Positions 1-5,543 of a stretch of DNA of 8,361 nt are shown here, piece by piece. The stretch is from positions 4,249 to 12,609 of the forward strand of contig DOZC01000012.1 in assembly GCA_003518205.1 (NCBI GenBank), written 5' to 3'. The position numbers and the translations under genes are program-made. The first letter of the stretch is position 1. Every line of letters starts with the position of its first letter. The notes beneath the pieces are model-generated. The model had not been told where the DNA came from, ran no database searches, and saw only the letters and a program-made list of their open reading frames with translations. This stretch comes from Minisyncoccota bacterium (GTDB taxonomy: Bacteria > Patescibacteriota > Microgenomatia > UBA1400 > PJMF01).

Positions 1-1
1 C

Positions 2-451
2 AAGAAAATCCTCAAAGAAGCTATAAAAAAAAGTCCTGAAGTTAAAGTTATAGCTTTACCATGTCCCCAATGCAGTGGTCAAATTGAGGGATCGGGGAAA
101 TGTCCTAATTGTGGTCAGTTTTTGCTCATCATGGAAGATGGCAATTATTTGAGCATAAATCCCCAAGATTACGCTGGCATTGAAATTCACTGGCCAAAAG
201 ATACTAGTGATACAGCTCAAGTGACTTTTGATTATAGTTCAAAACTCAAAGACCTTGAATTCACCAGAGAAGATTTGTTCATAATTGGGAAAGGCAGCGT
301 CGAATTTGGAGCTCAAATTGTGGCACTTTGGTTTAAACAAAATTTTGAAAATTATGGGTTGCCAGGACAACAACTTCCAAAAATTCAAAGCATGCGCGAC
401 TTTGCTCTGCGTGCAGCTTTAAAACAGGCGGCTTTAAGAAACTCCAGATAA
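2..451 (+). CDS. C-terminal part of an unrecognised zinc-ribbon protein (5' end outside window)
   Basis: The reading frame is open from the first bases of the window to a TAA at 449-451, giving 149 residues. The true start lies upstream, and the TTG at 122 and ATG at 131 fall inside the domain, so they are not likely starts. Residues 21-37 of this fragment form a short zinc ribbon, CPQC-x9-CPNC, whose four cysteines can bind one zinc ion. After it comes a mixed strand/helix region of about 110 residues containing the stretch FTREDLFIIGKGSVEFGAQI and a basic, Ala-rich C-terminal helix ending in RNSR. I do not recognise the family, and function cannot be assigned. Zinc ribbons of this kind occur in nucleic-acid-binding proteins and in many unrelated ones. 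A terminator-like hairpin follows 23 bases downstream. The gene is convergent with dnaK. The frame is well supported; the product name is only descriptive. Confidence 0.72.
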   Translation, partial: KKILKEAIKKSPEVKVIALPCPQCSGQIEGSGKCPNCGQFLLIMEDGNYLSINPQDYAGIEIHWPKDTSDTAQVTFDYSSKLKDLEFTREDLFIIGKGSVEFGAQIVALWFKQNFENYGLPGQQLPKIQSMRDFALRAALKQAALRNSR

Positions 452-474
452 TTTTGATCTGTCACAGACGAACC

Positions 475-509
475 AAAAACCCCCAGCTTTCGCCAGGGGT
501 TTTTATTTT
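475..509. terminator. Bidirectional intrinsic terminator between the zinc-ribbon gene and dnaK
   Basis: The arms AAAAACCCC (475-483) and GGGGTTTTT (496-504) pair perfectly around a 12-base loop and are followed on the plus strand by ATTTT. On the minus strand the same hairpin has its own T-run (complement of 475-479). It can therefore end both the plus-strand gene stopping at 451 and the minus-strand dnaK stopping at 548. The location between two convergent stops fits this role well. Confidence 0.85.
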
Positions 510-547
510 CGTCTCAGTTATTTTCGTTTCTTGAAAACTAGAGCTTT

Positions 548-2497
548 TTACTCTTTTTCAACTTCGCCTTCTTCAGCTTTAGCTTTGACATCATCGGTTT
601 TGGCCTCTGACGTGGCGGCCTCCGCACCCGCTTCATTGGCACCAACACCAACACCGGCGCTGGCCTCAGCTTTAGCTTTTTCGGCTTGAGCTTTTTGCAT
701 GGCTTCGCCGAGTTTTTGAGCTGCGGTCAAAGTCGCCTCAGTGGCTTTATCGAGCTCTTCTTTGGTAGCATCAGACTTTTCTGATAGCTCTTTGAGTTTT
801 TTAACATCTTCCTCGAGAGTTTTGCGATCAGCCTCACTCAGATTGGAGCCGTAATCTTTGAGTTGTTTTTCCAGTTCAAAAACGACGCCACTTGCTTTGT
901 TGCGAGCCTCGATTTGTTCACGCTTAATCTTGTCTTCAGCCGCGTGTTGTTCAGCGTCAGCCTTCATCTTTTCCACTTCCGCATCCGAGAGATTGGTGGA
1001 GTTTTGAATACTGATTTTCTGTTCTTTGCCAGAGGTTTTATCTTTGGCGGTCACATGCAGAATGCCATTGGAATCGATGTCAAACTTAACCTCCACTTGA
1101 GGCATGCCTCGCATCGCCGGAGGAATCCCGTCCAAGATAAACCTGCCCAGGGATTTATTGTCCGCGGCCATTTCTCGTTCGCCTTGGAGGACATGAATCT
1201 CCACACTAGTTTGGTTATCAGCCGCCGTGGAAAAAATCTGGGATTTGCTGGTGGGCACGGTGGTATTGCGTTCAATTAGAGCCGTTCTCACTCCACCCAA
1301 AGTTTCTAACCCCAAAGTTAACGGTGTCACATCCAGCAGCACTACATCAGTAACATCGCCACCGATGACGCCAGCCTGAATTGCTGCCCCGACTGCCACT
1401 ACCTCATCTGGGTTGACACCTTTGTGAGGCTCTTTGCCAAAGAATTTTTTGACTGCTTCCTGAACTTTGGGCATGCGAGTTTGGCCACCGACCAGAACCA
1501 CTTCTGAAATATCCGAAGCTTTGACTCCAGCATCTTTGAGAGCTTTTTCCACTGGTCCAAAAGAGCTGCTAATCAAGCCATCCACCAATTCTTCCAATTT
1601 GGCTCTAGTTAAACTCATGGTCAAATGCAAGGGCTGGCCGTCATCACCTTGAGTGATAAAGGGTTGATTAATCTCGGTTTGTTGACTGGCTGAGAGCTCA
1701 ATTTTAGCTTTTTCAGCGCTATCTTTGACCCGCTGCATGGCCTGAGGATCTTTGGTGAGATCTTTACCGGATTCTTTCTTAAACTCGCTGACAATGTAAT
1801 CAATCACTAAATTATCAAAATCATCTCCACCCAAAAAAGTGTCACCATTGGTGGCTTTAACTTCGAAAACTCCATCGCCAATCTCTAAAATCGAGATGTC
1901 AAAAGTTCCTCCACCCAAATCATAAACTGCGATGGTTTGAGTGCCTTTTTTGTCCAAGCCATAAGCTAGAGCGGCAGCTGTGGGCTCATTCACAATTCGC
2001 TCCACTTTCAAACCAGCAATCTCGCCAGCTTGTTTGGTAGCTTGACGTTGAGAATCATCAAAATAAGCCGGCACCGTAATCACGGCGCGATCTACGGTTT
2101 CGCCCAAATAACTTTCCGCGTCGGCCTTGGCTTTGGCCAAAATTTTGGCAGAAACTTCTTGGGGAGTGTATTTTTTACCATTGATCTCCACCACTGCCAT
2201 GCCATCTTTGCCTTCCACCACGCTGTAGGCGACATGCTTAATGGCATTGGCCACAGCTTTGTCTTTGAGCTTGCGACCCATAAAGCGTTTGACTGAGTTA
2301 ACAGTGGATTTGGAGTTCAAAACCATTTGGCGTTTGGCTGGATCACCCACAGTCACGCTAGTGCCTTTGTAAGCCACAATGGATGGAAAAGTGTTCCGTC
2401 CTTCTGCAGTAGCGATAATTTTAGGCGTGCCACCCTCCATTACAGCCACAGCTGAGTTGGTGGTGCCGAGATCGATGCCGATGATTTTGTTTGGCAT
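548..2497 (-). CDS. dnaK: Hsp70 chaperone DnaK
   Basis: Cytosolic ATP-dependent chaperone that binds exposed hydrophobic segments of client proteins, working with a J-protein and with GrpE. The 649-residue product has the full Hsp70 layout. The nucleotide-binding domain covers about residues 1-383, with the phosphate-1 motif [10 protein letters not shown] near 6-15, [11 protein letters not shown] at 170-180, phosphate-2 [10 protein letters not shown] at 191-200 and [11 protein letters not shown] at 333-343. The interdomain linker [13 protein letters not shown] lies at 384-396. The substrate-binding beta domain and helical lid follow to about residue 605, and then a tail of about 40 residues rich in Ala, Glu and Lys that ends in EVEKE. 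The ATG at 2495-2497 has a good Shine-Dalgarno AAGGAAGG (complement of 2507-2514), nine bases upstream. The gene lies 166 bases after grpE, has its own candidate operators in that gap, and is followed by a terminator, so no dnaJ is linked to it. Length and motifs are typical and the gene appears intact. Confidence 0.98.
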   Translation of the reverse strand: MPNKIIGIDLGTTNSAVAVMEGGTPKIIATAEGRNTFPSIVAYKGTSVTVGDPAKRQMVLNSKSTVNSVKRFMGRKLKDKAVANAIKHVAYSVVEGKDGMAVVEINGKKYTPQEVSAKILAKAKADAESYLGETVDRAVITVPAYFDDSQRQATKQAGEIAGLKVERIVNEPTAAALAYGLDKKGTQTIAVYDLGGGTFDISILEIGDGVFEVKATNGDTFLGGDDFDNLVIDYIVSEFKKESGKDLTKDPQAMQRVKDSAEKAKIELSASQQTEINQPFITQGDDGQPLHLTMSLTRAKLEELVDGLISSSFGPVEKALKDAGVKASDISEVVLVGGQTRMPKVQEAVKKFFGKEPHKGVNPDEVVAVGAAIQAGVIGGDVTDVVLLDVTPLTLGLETLGGVRTALIERNTTVPTSKSQIFSTAADNQTSVEIHVLQGEREMAADNKSLGRFILDGIPPAMRGMPQVEVKFDIDSNGILHVTAKDKTSGKEQKISIQNSTNLSDAEVEKMKADAEQHAAEDKIKREQIEARNKASGVVFELEKQLKDYGSNLSEADRKTLEEDVKKLKELSEKSDATKEELDKATEATLTAAQKLGEAMQKAQAEKAKAEASAGVGVGANEAGAEAATSEAKTDDVKAKAEEGEVEKE

Positions 2498-2506
2498 AAG
2501 TTTAAA

Positions 2507-2514
2507 CCTTCCTT
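2507..2514 (-). promoter_or_regulatory. Shine-Dalgarno site of dnaK
   Basis: The minus strand reads AAGGAAGG, then nine bases, then the ATG of dnaK. It is the strongest ribosome-binding site in the window. The hrcA, glycosidase and glycosyltransferase starts show none. Confidence 0.8.
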
Positions 2515-2565
2515 TTAACTAATTTCCTCAAGTAAATCCGTCAACCTGGTGACTGATTAAACCTA

Positions 2566-2571
2566 ATTTTA
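2566..2571 (-). promoter_or_regulatory. Candidate -10 element for a dnaK-specific promoter
   Basis: The minus strand reads TAAAAT, five of six matches to TATAAT. It overlaps the distal arm of the dnaK-proximal CIRCE-like element, the usual arrangement for an HrcA-blocked promoter. The expected -35 position (2589-2594, TAGCAG) is a poor match, so the promoter is tentative. Transcription from here would give a leader of about 60 bases with the dnaK Shine-Dalgarno site near its end. Confidence 0.35.
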
Positions 2572-2595
2572 GCAGAGCAAGAGCGAGACTGCTAG
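2569..2595 (-). promoter_or_regulatory. CIRCE-like HrcA operator, dnaK-proximal copy
   Basis: A 27-bp element with 9-9-9 geometry. On the minus strand the half-sites are CTAGCAGTC and CTCTGCTAA, separated by nine bases. The core TAGCAG/CTGCTA pairs exactly, while the outer and inner bases are imperfect. Classical CIRCE is TTAGCACTC-N9-GAGTGCTAA, so the spacing and the TAGCA/TGCTA core are kept and the inner positions differ. It shares one base (2595) with a second such element, and both lie directly before dnaK, a standard HrcA target, with hrcA itself nearby. Confidence 0.65.
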
Positions 2596-2621
2596 TAGCA
2601 GTTTCCAGGGGAGACTGCTAA
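2595..2621 (-). promoter_or_regulatory. CIRCE-like HrcA operator, dnaK-distal copy
   Basis: On the minus strand the half-sites are TTAGCAGTC and AACTGCTAC, nine bases apart. Seven of nine positions are inverted-repeat matches. This is the closest of the dnaK pair to the classical element, with G instead of C at the seventh half-site position. The junction with the neighbouring element makes a near-perfect palindrome, ACTGCTA-C-TAGCAGT, so an alternative reading is one extended palindromic operator. Assignment to HrcA rests on geometry and context. Confidence 0.7.
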
Positions 2622-2622
2622 A

Positions 2623-2645
2623 TTGGGGGTTTTTAACCACCCCAA
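2623..2645 (-). other. Hairpin between grpE and dnaK, possible weak terminator or processing site
   Basis: The arms TTGGGG and CCCCAA (the same on either strand by symmetry) enclose an 11-base loop, 19 bases after the grpE stop codon. In the direction of transcription the stem is followed only by TTTAGC, not by a true U-run, so full termination is doubtful. It could attenuate read-through from hrcA-grpE into dnaK or stabilise the 3' end of the upstream transcript. Confidence 0.45.
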
Positions 2646-2663
2646 ACCAGCGAAACCGACACT

Positions 2664-3155
2664 TTACCCTAACACGACCTTGGCATGGGCAATGACTTCC
2701 CCATTTAATCGATAGCCCTTGGTCACCACTCCGATCACTTTCTCACCTCCGCCCTGGGTTTCGACTGCCTCCATAGTATTGACATCAAATTTTTGACCTA
2801 AAACTTTAATCTCCTCCAGACCCACCTGGGCTAAAGTTTGATTAAACTGGGATATCACCAAATTTAGACCGGGATCATTTAACTGGCTTGCAGCGCGGTT
2901 TAAATTGTCCAACGGAGCCAACAACACACTGGCAAATTCAACCCCAGCCAACTTCATAACTTGCAACCGCTCAGCTTGAGATCGGCGAACCAAATTTTGA
3001 TAATCAGCCAAGGCGCGCTTCTCTCGCTCTTCGGCAGTAGTAGCTCGAGATTCGGCTGCCACCAAAGCAGTTTGAATTTCAGCTAATTCCCGAGTCAATT
3101 CCATCATAGCTTGAGCTTGAGCTTGAGGTGATTGATCTTTTGACTTCGAAACCAT
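2664..3155 (-). CDS. grpE: Nucleotide exchange factor GrpE
   Basis: GrpE opens the nucleotide-binding domain of DnaK to release ADP, acting as a homodimer in the cytosol. The 163-residue product is within the normal size range. Residues about 16-70 form a long charged helix suited to the dimer coiled coil, including the family-like segment RALADYQNLVRRSQAER (47-63). A helical bundle region follows (about 71-111), then the C-terminal beta domain from about 112. The beta domain carries GQKFDVNTMEAVE (120-132, matching the GxxFDPxxHEAV signature with Val for Pro and Thr-Met for the usual His position) and KGYRLNGEVIAHAKVVLG (146-163). The ATG at 3153-3155 has a modest Shine-Dalgarno GAAAG (3161-3165), five bases away. 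It begins 46 bases after the hrcA stop and is probably co-transcribed with hrcA. It stops 166 bases before dnaK. Confidence 0.95.
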   Translation of the reverse strand: MVSKSKDQSPQAQAQAMMELTRELAEIQTALVAAESRATTAEEREKRALADYQNLVRRSQAERLQVMKLAGVEFASVLLAPLDNLNRAASQLNDPGLNLVISQFNQTLAQVGLEEIKVLGQKFDVNTMEAVETQGGGEKVIGVVTKGYRLNGEVIAHAKVVLG

Positions 3156-3201
3156 AAAAACTTTCTATTTTGAGAGTGTTGAACGTCAAATTAGCATCGT
3201 T

Positions 3202-3927
3202 TTAGGCTGCAAATTCTTCGATCAACCCTTTGAAATACTTCATCATGGGAATGATATAGGGATAATCAAATCTGAAAGAACCGACCACTCCTAATTTGCA
3301 CTTAATTGCGCCAGCATCAACTGTGGTATAGATAATACTGACTGGTTCCAAATCCAAGTTTCCCAGATCAGAACCAAAAACTAAGTGGATGGGATTTTCG
3401 CTGATGCCAAACTCAAACACTTCTCGCATCAATCGCTCTTCCTCAATTAAACTCAAAACATGGCGCATAACTTTAATATCAAAAAACTCCGGCATATTCA
3501 GTAAATTGGCTGAGCCAGCGTGAAAGATCCTGTTATCTGGCAACATAGCAATAGCAATAGCTTGAGATTTGTCAGCCAACACTCGAGTAGTTTCGTAAAG
3601 TAAGTCATCCATTTCGTTGCGATGACTCCAGATTTTTTCCTTGGCTCCCACCTCGTCTGCCACCGACAACTGACGTTCTTTCATTAACTCGTTAACGTAA
3701 AGTCGCATCGCCAGCGGTGTGGGCAAACGCCCGGCGCTGGTGTGACTCTTGTTGAGGTAACCCTGTTTGGTGAGATAAACCATCTCGTTACGAATAGTGG
3801 CTGGTGAAACCCCGATATTAAATTTTTTATCAATGGTTTCAGAACCGACTGGTTCAGCGGTTTGAATGAATTCCTCAATAATAGCCCGAAGAATTTGAAC
3901 CTGACGAGCAACTAAATCAATCATCAT
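3202..3927 (-). CDS. hrcA: Heat-inducible transcription repressor HrcA (short form)
   Basis: DNA-binding repressor of heat-shock genes that recognises CIRCE operators. From the first ATG of a tandem pair (3925-3927; the second is at 3922-3924) the product is 241 residues, about 100 shorter than usual HrcA. The N-terminal winged helix-turn-helix is well conserved: RQVQILRAIIEEF near 8-20, then SPATIRNEMVYLTKQGYL at 41-58 and HTSAGRLPT at 62-70, the family hallmark. The ligand-binding-like domain keeps AGSANLLNMPEF (137-148) and a C-terminal VVGSFRFDYPYIIPMMKYF (214-232) in place of the usual GPxRMDY form. Missing length seems to come from the middle and the inserted dimerising segment, not from a broken end. 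The in-frame TTG at 3942 lies inside the promoter, so it is rejected as the start. The start codon touches the operator and sits about one turn below the -10, so the mRNA may be leaderless. Confidence 0.93.
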   Translation of the reverse strand: MMIDLVARQVQILRAIIEEFIQTAEPVGSETIDKKFNIGVSPATIRNEMVYLTKQGYLNKSHTSAGRLPTPLAMRLYVNELMKERQLSVADEVGAKEKIWSHRNEMDDLLYETTRVLADKSQAIAIAMLPDNRIFHAGSANLLNMPEFFDIKVMRHVLSLIEEERLMREVFEFGISENPIHLVFGSDLGNLDLEPVSIIYTTVDAGAIKCKLGVVGSFRFDYPYIIPMMKYFKGLIEEFAA

Positions 3928-3953
3928 TAGCAATCGTATCAAGTGTTTGCTAA
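3927..3953 (-). promoter_or_regulatory. CIRCE-like HrcA operator over the hrcA promoter
   Basis: A 27-bp element reading TTAGCAAAC-N9-GATTGCTAA on the minus strand. Eight of nine half-site positions are inverted-repeat matches, with exactly the nine-base spacer of CIRCE. The inner half-site bases differ from the classical CTC/GAG. It covers the space between the -35 and -10 boxes and the whole -10, and its last base is the A of the hrcA ATG. Bound repressor would block RNA polymerase, giving autoregulation of hrcA-grpE. Confidence 0.8.
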
Positions 3954-3961
3954 AGAGTCAA
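3933..3961 (-). promoter_or_regulatory. Sigma-70-type promoter of hrcA-grpE
   Basis: On the minus strand the -35 is TTGACT (complement of 3956-3961) and the -10 is TACGAT (complement of 3933-3938), separated by exactly 17 bases. Each box matches consensus at five or four of six positions. The expected transcription start falls at or within a base or two of the first ATG of hrcA (3927), and no Shine-Dalgarno sequence is possible there. This supports leaderless translation. Confidence 0.75.
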
Positions 3962-3989
3962 GGAATTTTAGCTAGATCTTAACCAGATC

Positions 3990-4031
3990 ATGACTCGGAA
4001 GTTTTTATGCGTTATAGTTGTGATATATAAC
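3990..4031 (+). promoter_or_regulatory. Candidate promoter(s) of the GH39-like gene
   Basis: Two readings are possible. One uses ATGACT (3990-3995) and TATAGT (4013-4018) with a 17-base spacer. The other uses an extended -10, TG-A-TATATA (4021-4029), without a convincing -35. Either would start transcription within about 10-25 bases of the ATG at 4047. The region is back-to-back with the hrcA promoter. Confidence 0.4.
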
Positions 4032-4046
4032 AGAATTGAAATTAAA

Positions 4047-5504
4047 ATGCCTAAACGCCCCAAAACCTCTCTCGGTCTCAAAAAACTAGCCACTACCAAA
4101 TTAAAGTTGATTTTTGGCGGCGCAATTTTTCTAACTTTGGCACTAATCGCTGTGATTGGAGCTAGTCAAATTCAAATGATTCGAGAGTTTTTTTCGGAGG
4201 CCAGTGGCAATCCAGCCAATCTAATTATTGATACTCAAGCCGTGCTAGGCCAACTCCCCAGACCCTGGCGATATTTGGCTCAGGGGGGTGAAGATCACGC
4301 TTGGAGATTGGCCCCACTGAGTACTCAGGTCAAAGCCTTAAATCCTCAGTATGTGCGGCTGGACCACATTTACGATTTTTACGATATCGTCGGTGGTACA
4401 CCGGGCAATTTGACTTTTGACTTTGCCAAGTTTGATTTGGTTTTGAAAGATATTAATGGAGTGGGCGCCAAACCTTACATCTCATTAAGTTACATGCCGC
4501 CAGCCATTGCCGATGGCGATATTATTTCCAAACCCAAACGCTGGAGCGATTGGCAACTAGTGACTCAAAAAACCATTGAACATGTCAGCGGCGCCCTGGG
4601 TATTGAAGACGTTTACTATGAGGTTTGGAATGAGCCAGATTTATTCGGGGGTTGGAAATATGGTGGCGCCAAAAACTACCTGGATCTTTATACCTATGCG
4701 GCTTATGGCGCTGACGCGGCGGCCAAAACCCGTGGGGTGAGAGATTTCAAATTTGGTGGGCCAGCCATCACGGCTCTTTATAAAAATTGGTTTGACGCTT
4801 TAGCAAAACATGTAATTGCTAACAATTTGCGCTATGATTTTTTCTCTTGGCACCGATACACCACCGATTTAAATCAATATGCTAAAGATATGAGTGAGGT
4901 TAAAGCCTGGATTTTGGCTTATCCACAGCTAGAACCACGGCTAGAATTCCACATCACCGAGTGGGGACATGATAGTAATAATAATTCTGGTTACGACAAT
5001 CGTTTTAGTGCGGCTCACACTGTGGCCGGTGCTATCAGTATGGTGGGAATTGTTGATAAAGCTTTTGGGTTCGAAATTCAAGATGGCAAAGATCCAGCTG
5101 GTCAAGCCTATTGGGGCCGGTGGGGTCTGTTTACTCATGCCGATGCTGGGGCCAAAGCCAAGCCTCGCTATTACGGCTTGCGATTATTGGATCGGCTCAG
5201 CGATCAACGCCTCCAACTCACGGGAGAAGGTAGTTGGATTAAAGCTCTGGCAGCTAAAAATACCACTACTAACACTACAGAAGTAGTGATTGCCAACTAC
5301 GATCCTAAAGGAGGTCATAACGAAAACGTACCTCTGACTTTTGAAAATATTGTCCCCGGAAGTTACATCGTCAAAAAAGAATTTTTAAGTGGTCTGCGAA
5401 ATCAACAAAAAGTGGCCACTACTTCCAGCGTGCTTCAGGTTCAAATCCCGATCACCTCCAACGATGTGGTTTGGGTTGAGCTGATTCAAAACCTAGAACT
5501 ATAG
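4047..5504 (+). CDS. Membrane-anchored GH39-like glycoside hydrolase (clan GH-A)
   Basis: Probable retaining glycosidase of 485 residues from the ATG at 4047, chosen because it begins a typical basic N-terminus (MPKRPKTSLGLKK) before the hydrophobic segment at about 21-40. The frame also has an ATG at 3990, but that would put the predicted promoter inside the gene. The hydrophobic segment should act as an uncleaved signal anchor, or a signal peptide cut near GAS-Q, placing the enzyme outside the membrane. The catalytic TIM barrel spans about 60-385. YYEVWNEPDL (190-199) carries the acid/base Glu196 after Asn195, and FHITEWGHD (301-309) carries the nucleophile Glu305. The 109-residue separation and the motifs fit GH39 (xylosidase/iduronidase-type) best. 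A C-terminal beta-sandwich-like region (about 390-485) follows, as in that family. Substrate cannot be read from the sequence. No Shine-Dalgarno is visible. The gene is divergent from hrcA and convergent with the glycosyltransferase, so it is transcribed alone. Other clan GH-A families remain possible. Confidence 0.85.
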   Translation: MPKRPKTSLGLKKLATTKLKLIFGGAIFLTLALIAVIGASQIQMIREFFSEASGNPANLIIDTQAVLGQLPRPWRYLAQGGEDHAWRLAPLSTQVKALNPQYVRLDHIYDFYDIVGGTPGNLTFDFAKFDLVLKDINGVGAKPYISLSYMPPAIADGDIISKPKRWSDWQLVTQKTIEHVSGALGIEDVYYEVWNEPDLFGGWKYGGAKNYLDLYTYAAYGADAAAKTRGVRDFKFGGPAITALYKNWFDALAKHVIANNLRYDFFSWHRYTTDLNQYAKDMSEVKAWILAYPQLEPRLEFHITEWGHDSNNNSGYDNRFSAAHTVAGAISMVGIVDKAFGFEIQDGKDPAGQAYWGRWGLFTHADAGAKAKPRYYGLRLLDRLSDQRLQLTGEGSWIKALAAKNTTTNTTEVVIANYDPKGGHNENVPLTFENIVPGSYIVKKEFLSGLRNQQKVATTSSVLQVQIPITSNDVVWVELIQNLEL

Positions 5505-5543
5505 CTACTAAAACTGCCTAAGAACTACTGTAATTGCCCGGGG

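Noticed and set aside
863..1279. Plus-strand open frame of 138 codons, opposite dnaK
   Set aside because: It lies wholly antisense to the highly conserved dnaK lid and substrate-binding region, has no ribosome-binding site, and its product is unlike any protein I know. It is a shadow of dnaK codon usage, as are the other short frames inside dnaK.
3156..3201. Internal grpE promoter with TTGACG as -35
   Set aside because: TTGACG is present on the minus strand, but no acceptable -10 lies at 16-18 bases (only TAGAAA-like sequences), and grpE sits only 46 bases behind hrcA, so co-transcription is simpler.
3191..3208. TTAGCATC near the hrcA stop as a further CIRCE half-site before grpE
   Set aside because: No matching half-site lies at the required nine-base spacing on either side; the nearest TTTGCA/TGCTAA pairing has the wrong distance and overlaps coding sequence.
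3928..3942. TTG start that would lengthen HrcA by five residues
   Set aside because: The extra codons lie in the -10 box and operator, and the conserved protein begins at the ATG pair at 3922-3927.
4969..5286. Second plus-strand frame inside the GH39-like gene
   Set aside because: It is out of frame with an intact gene that has both catalytic motifs and offers no domain or start signal of its own.
5505..5543. Terminator between the convergent glycosidase and glycosyltransferase genes
   Set aside because: The 39-base gap has no convincing GC-rich stem followed by a T-run on either strand.
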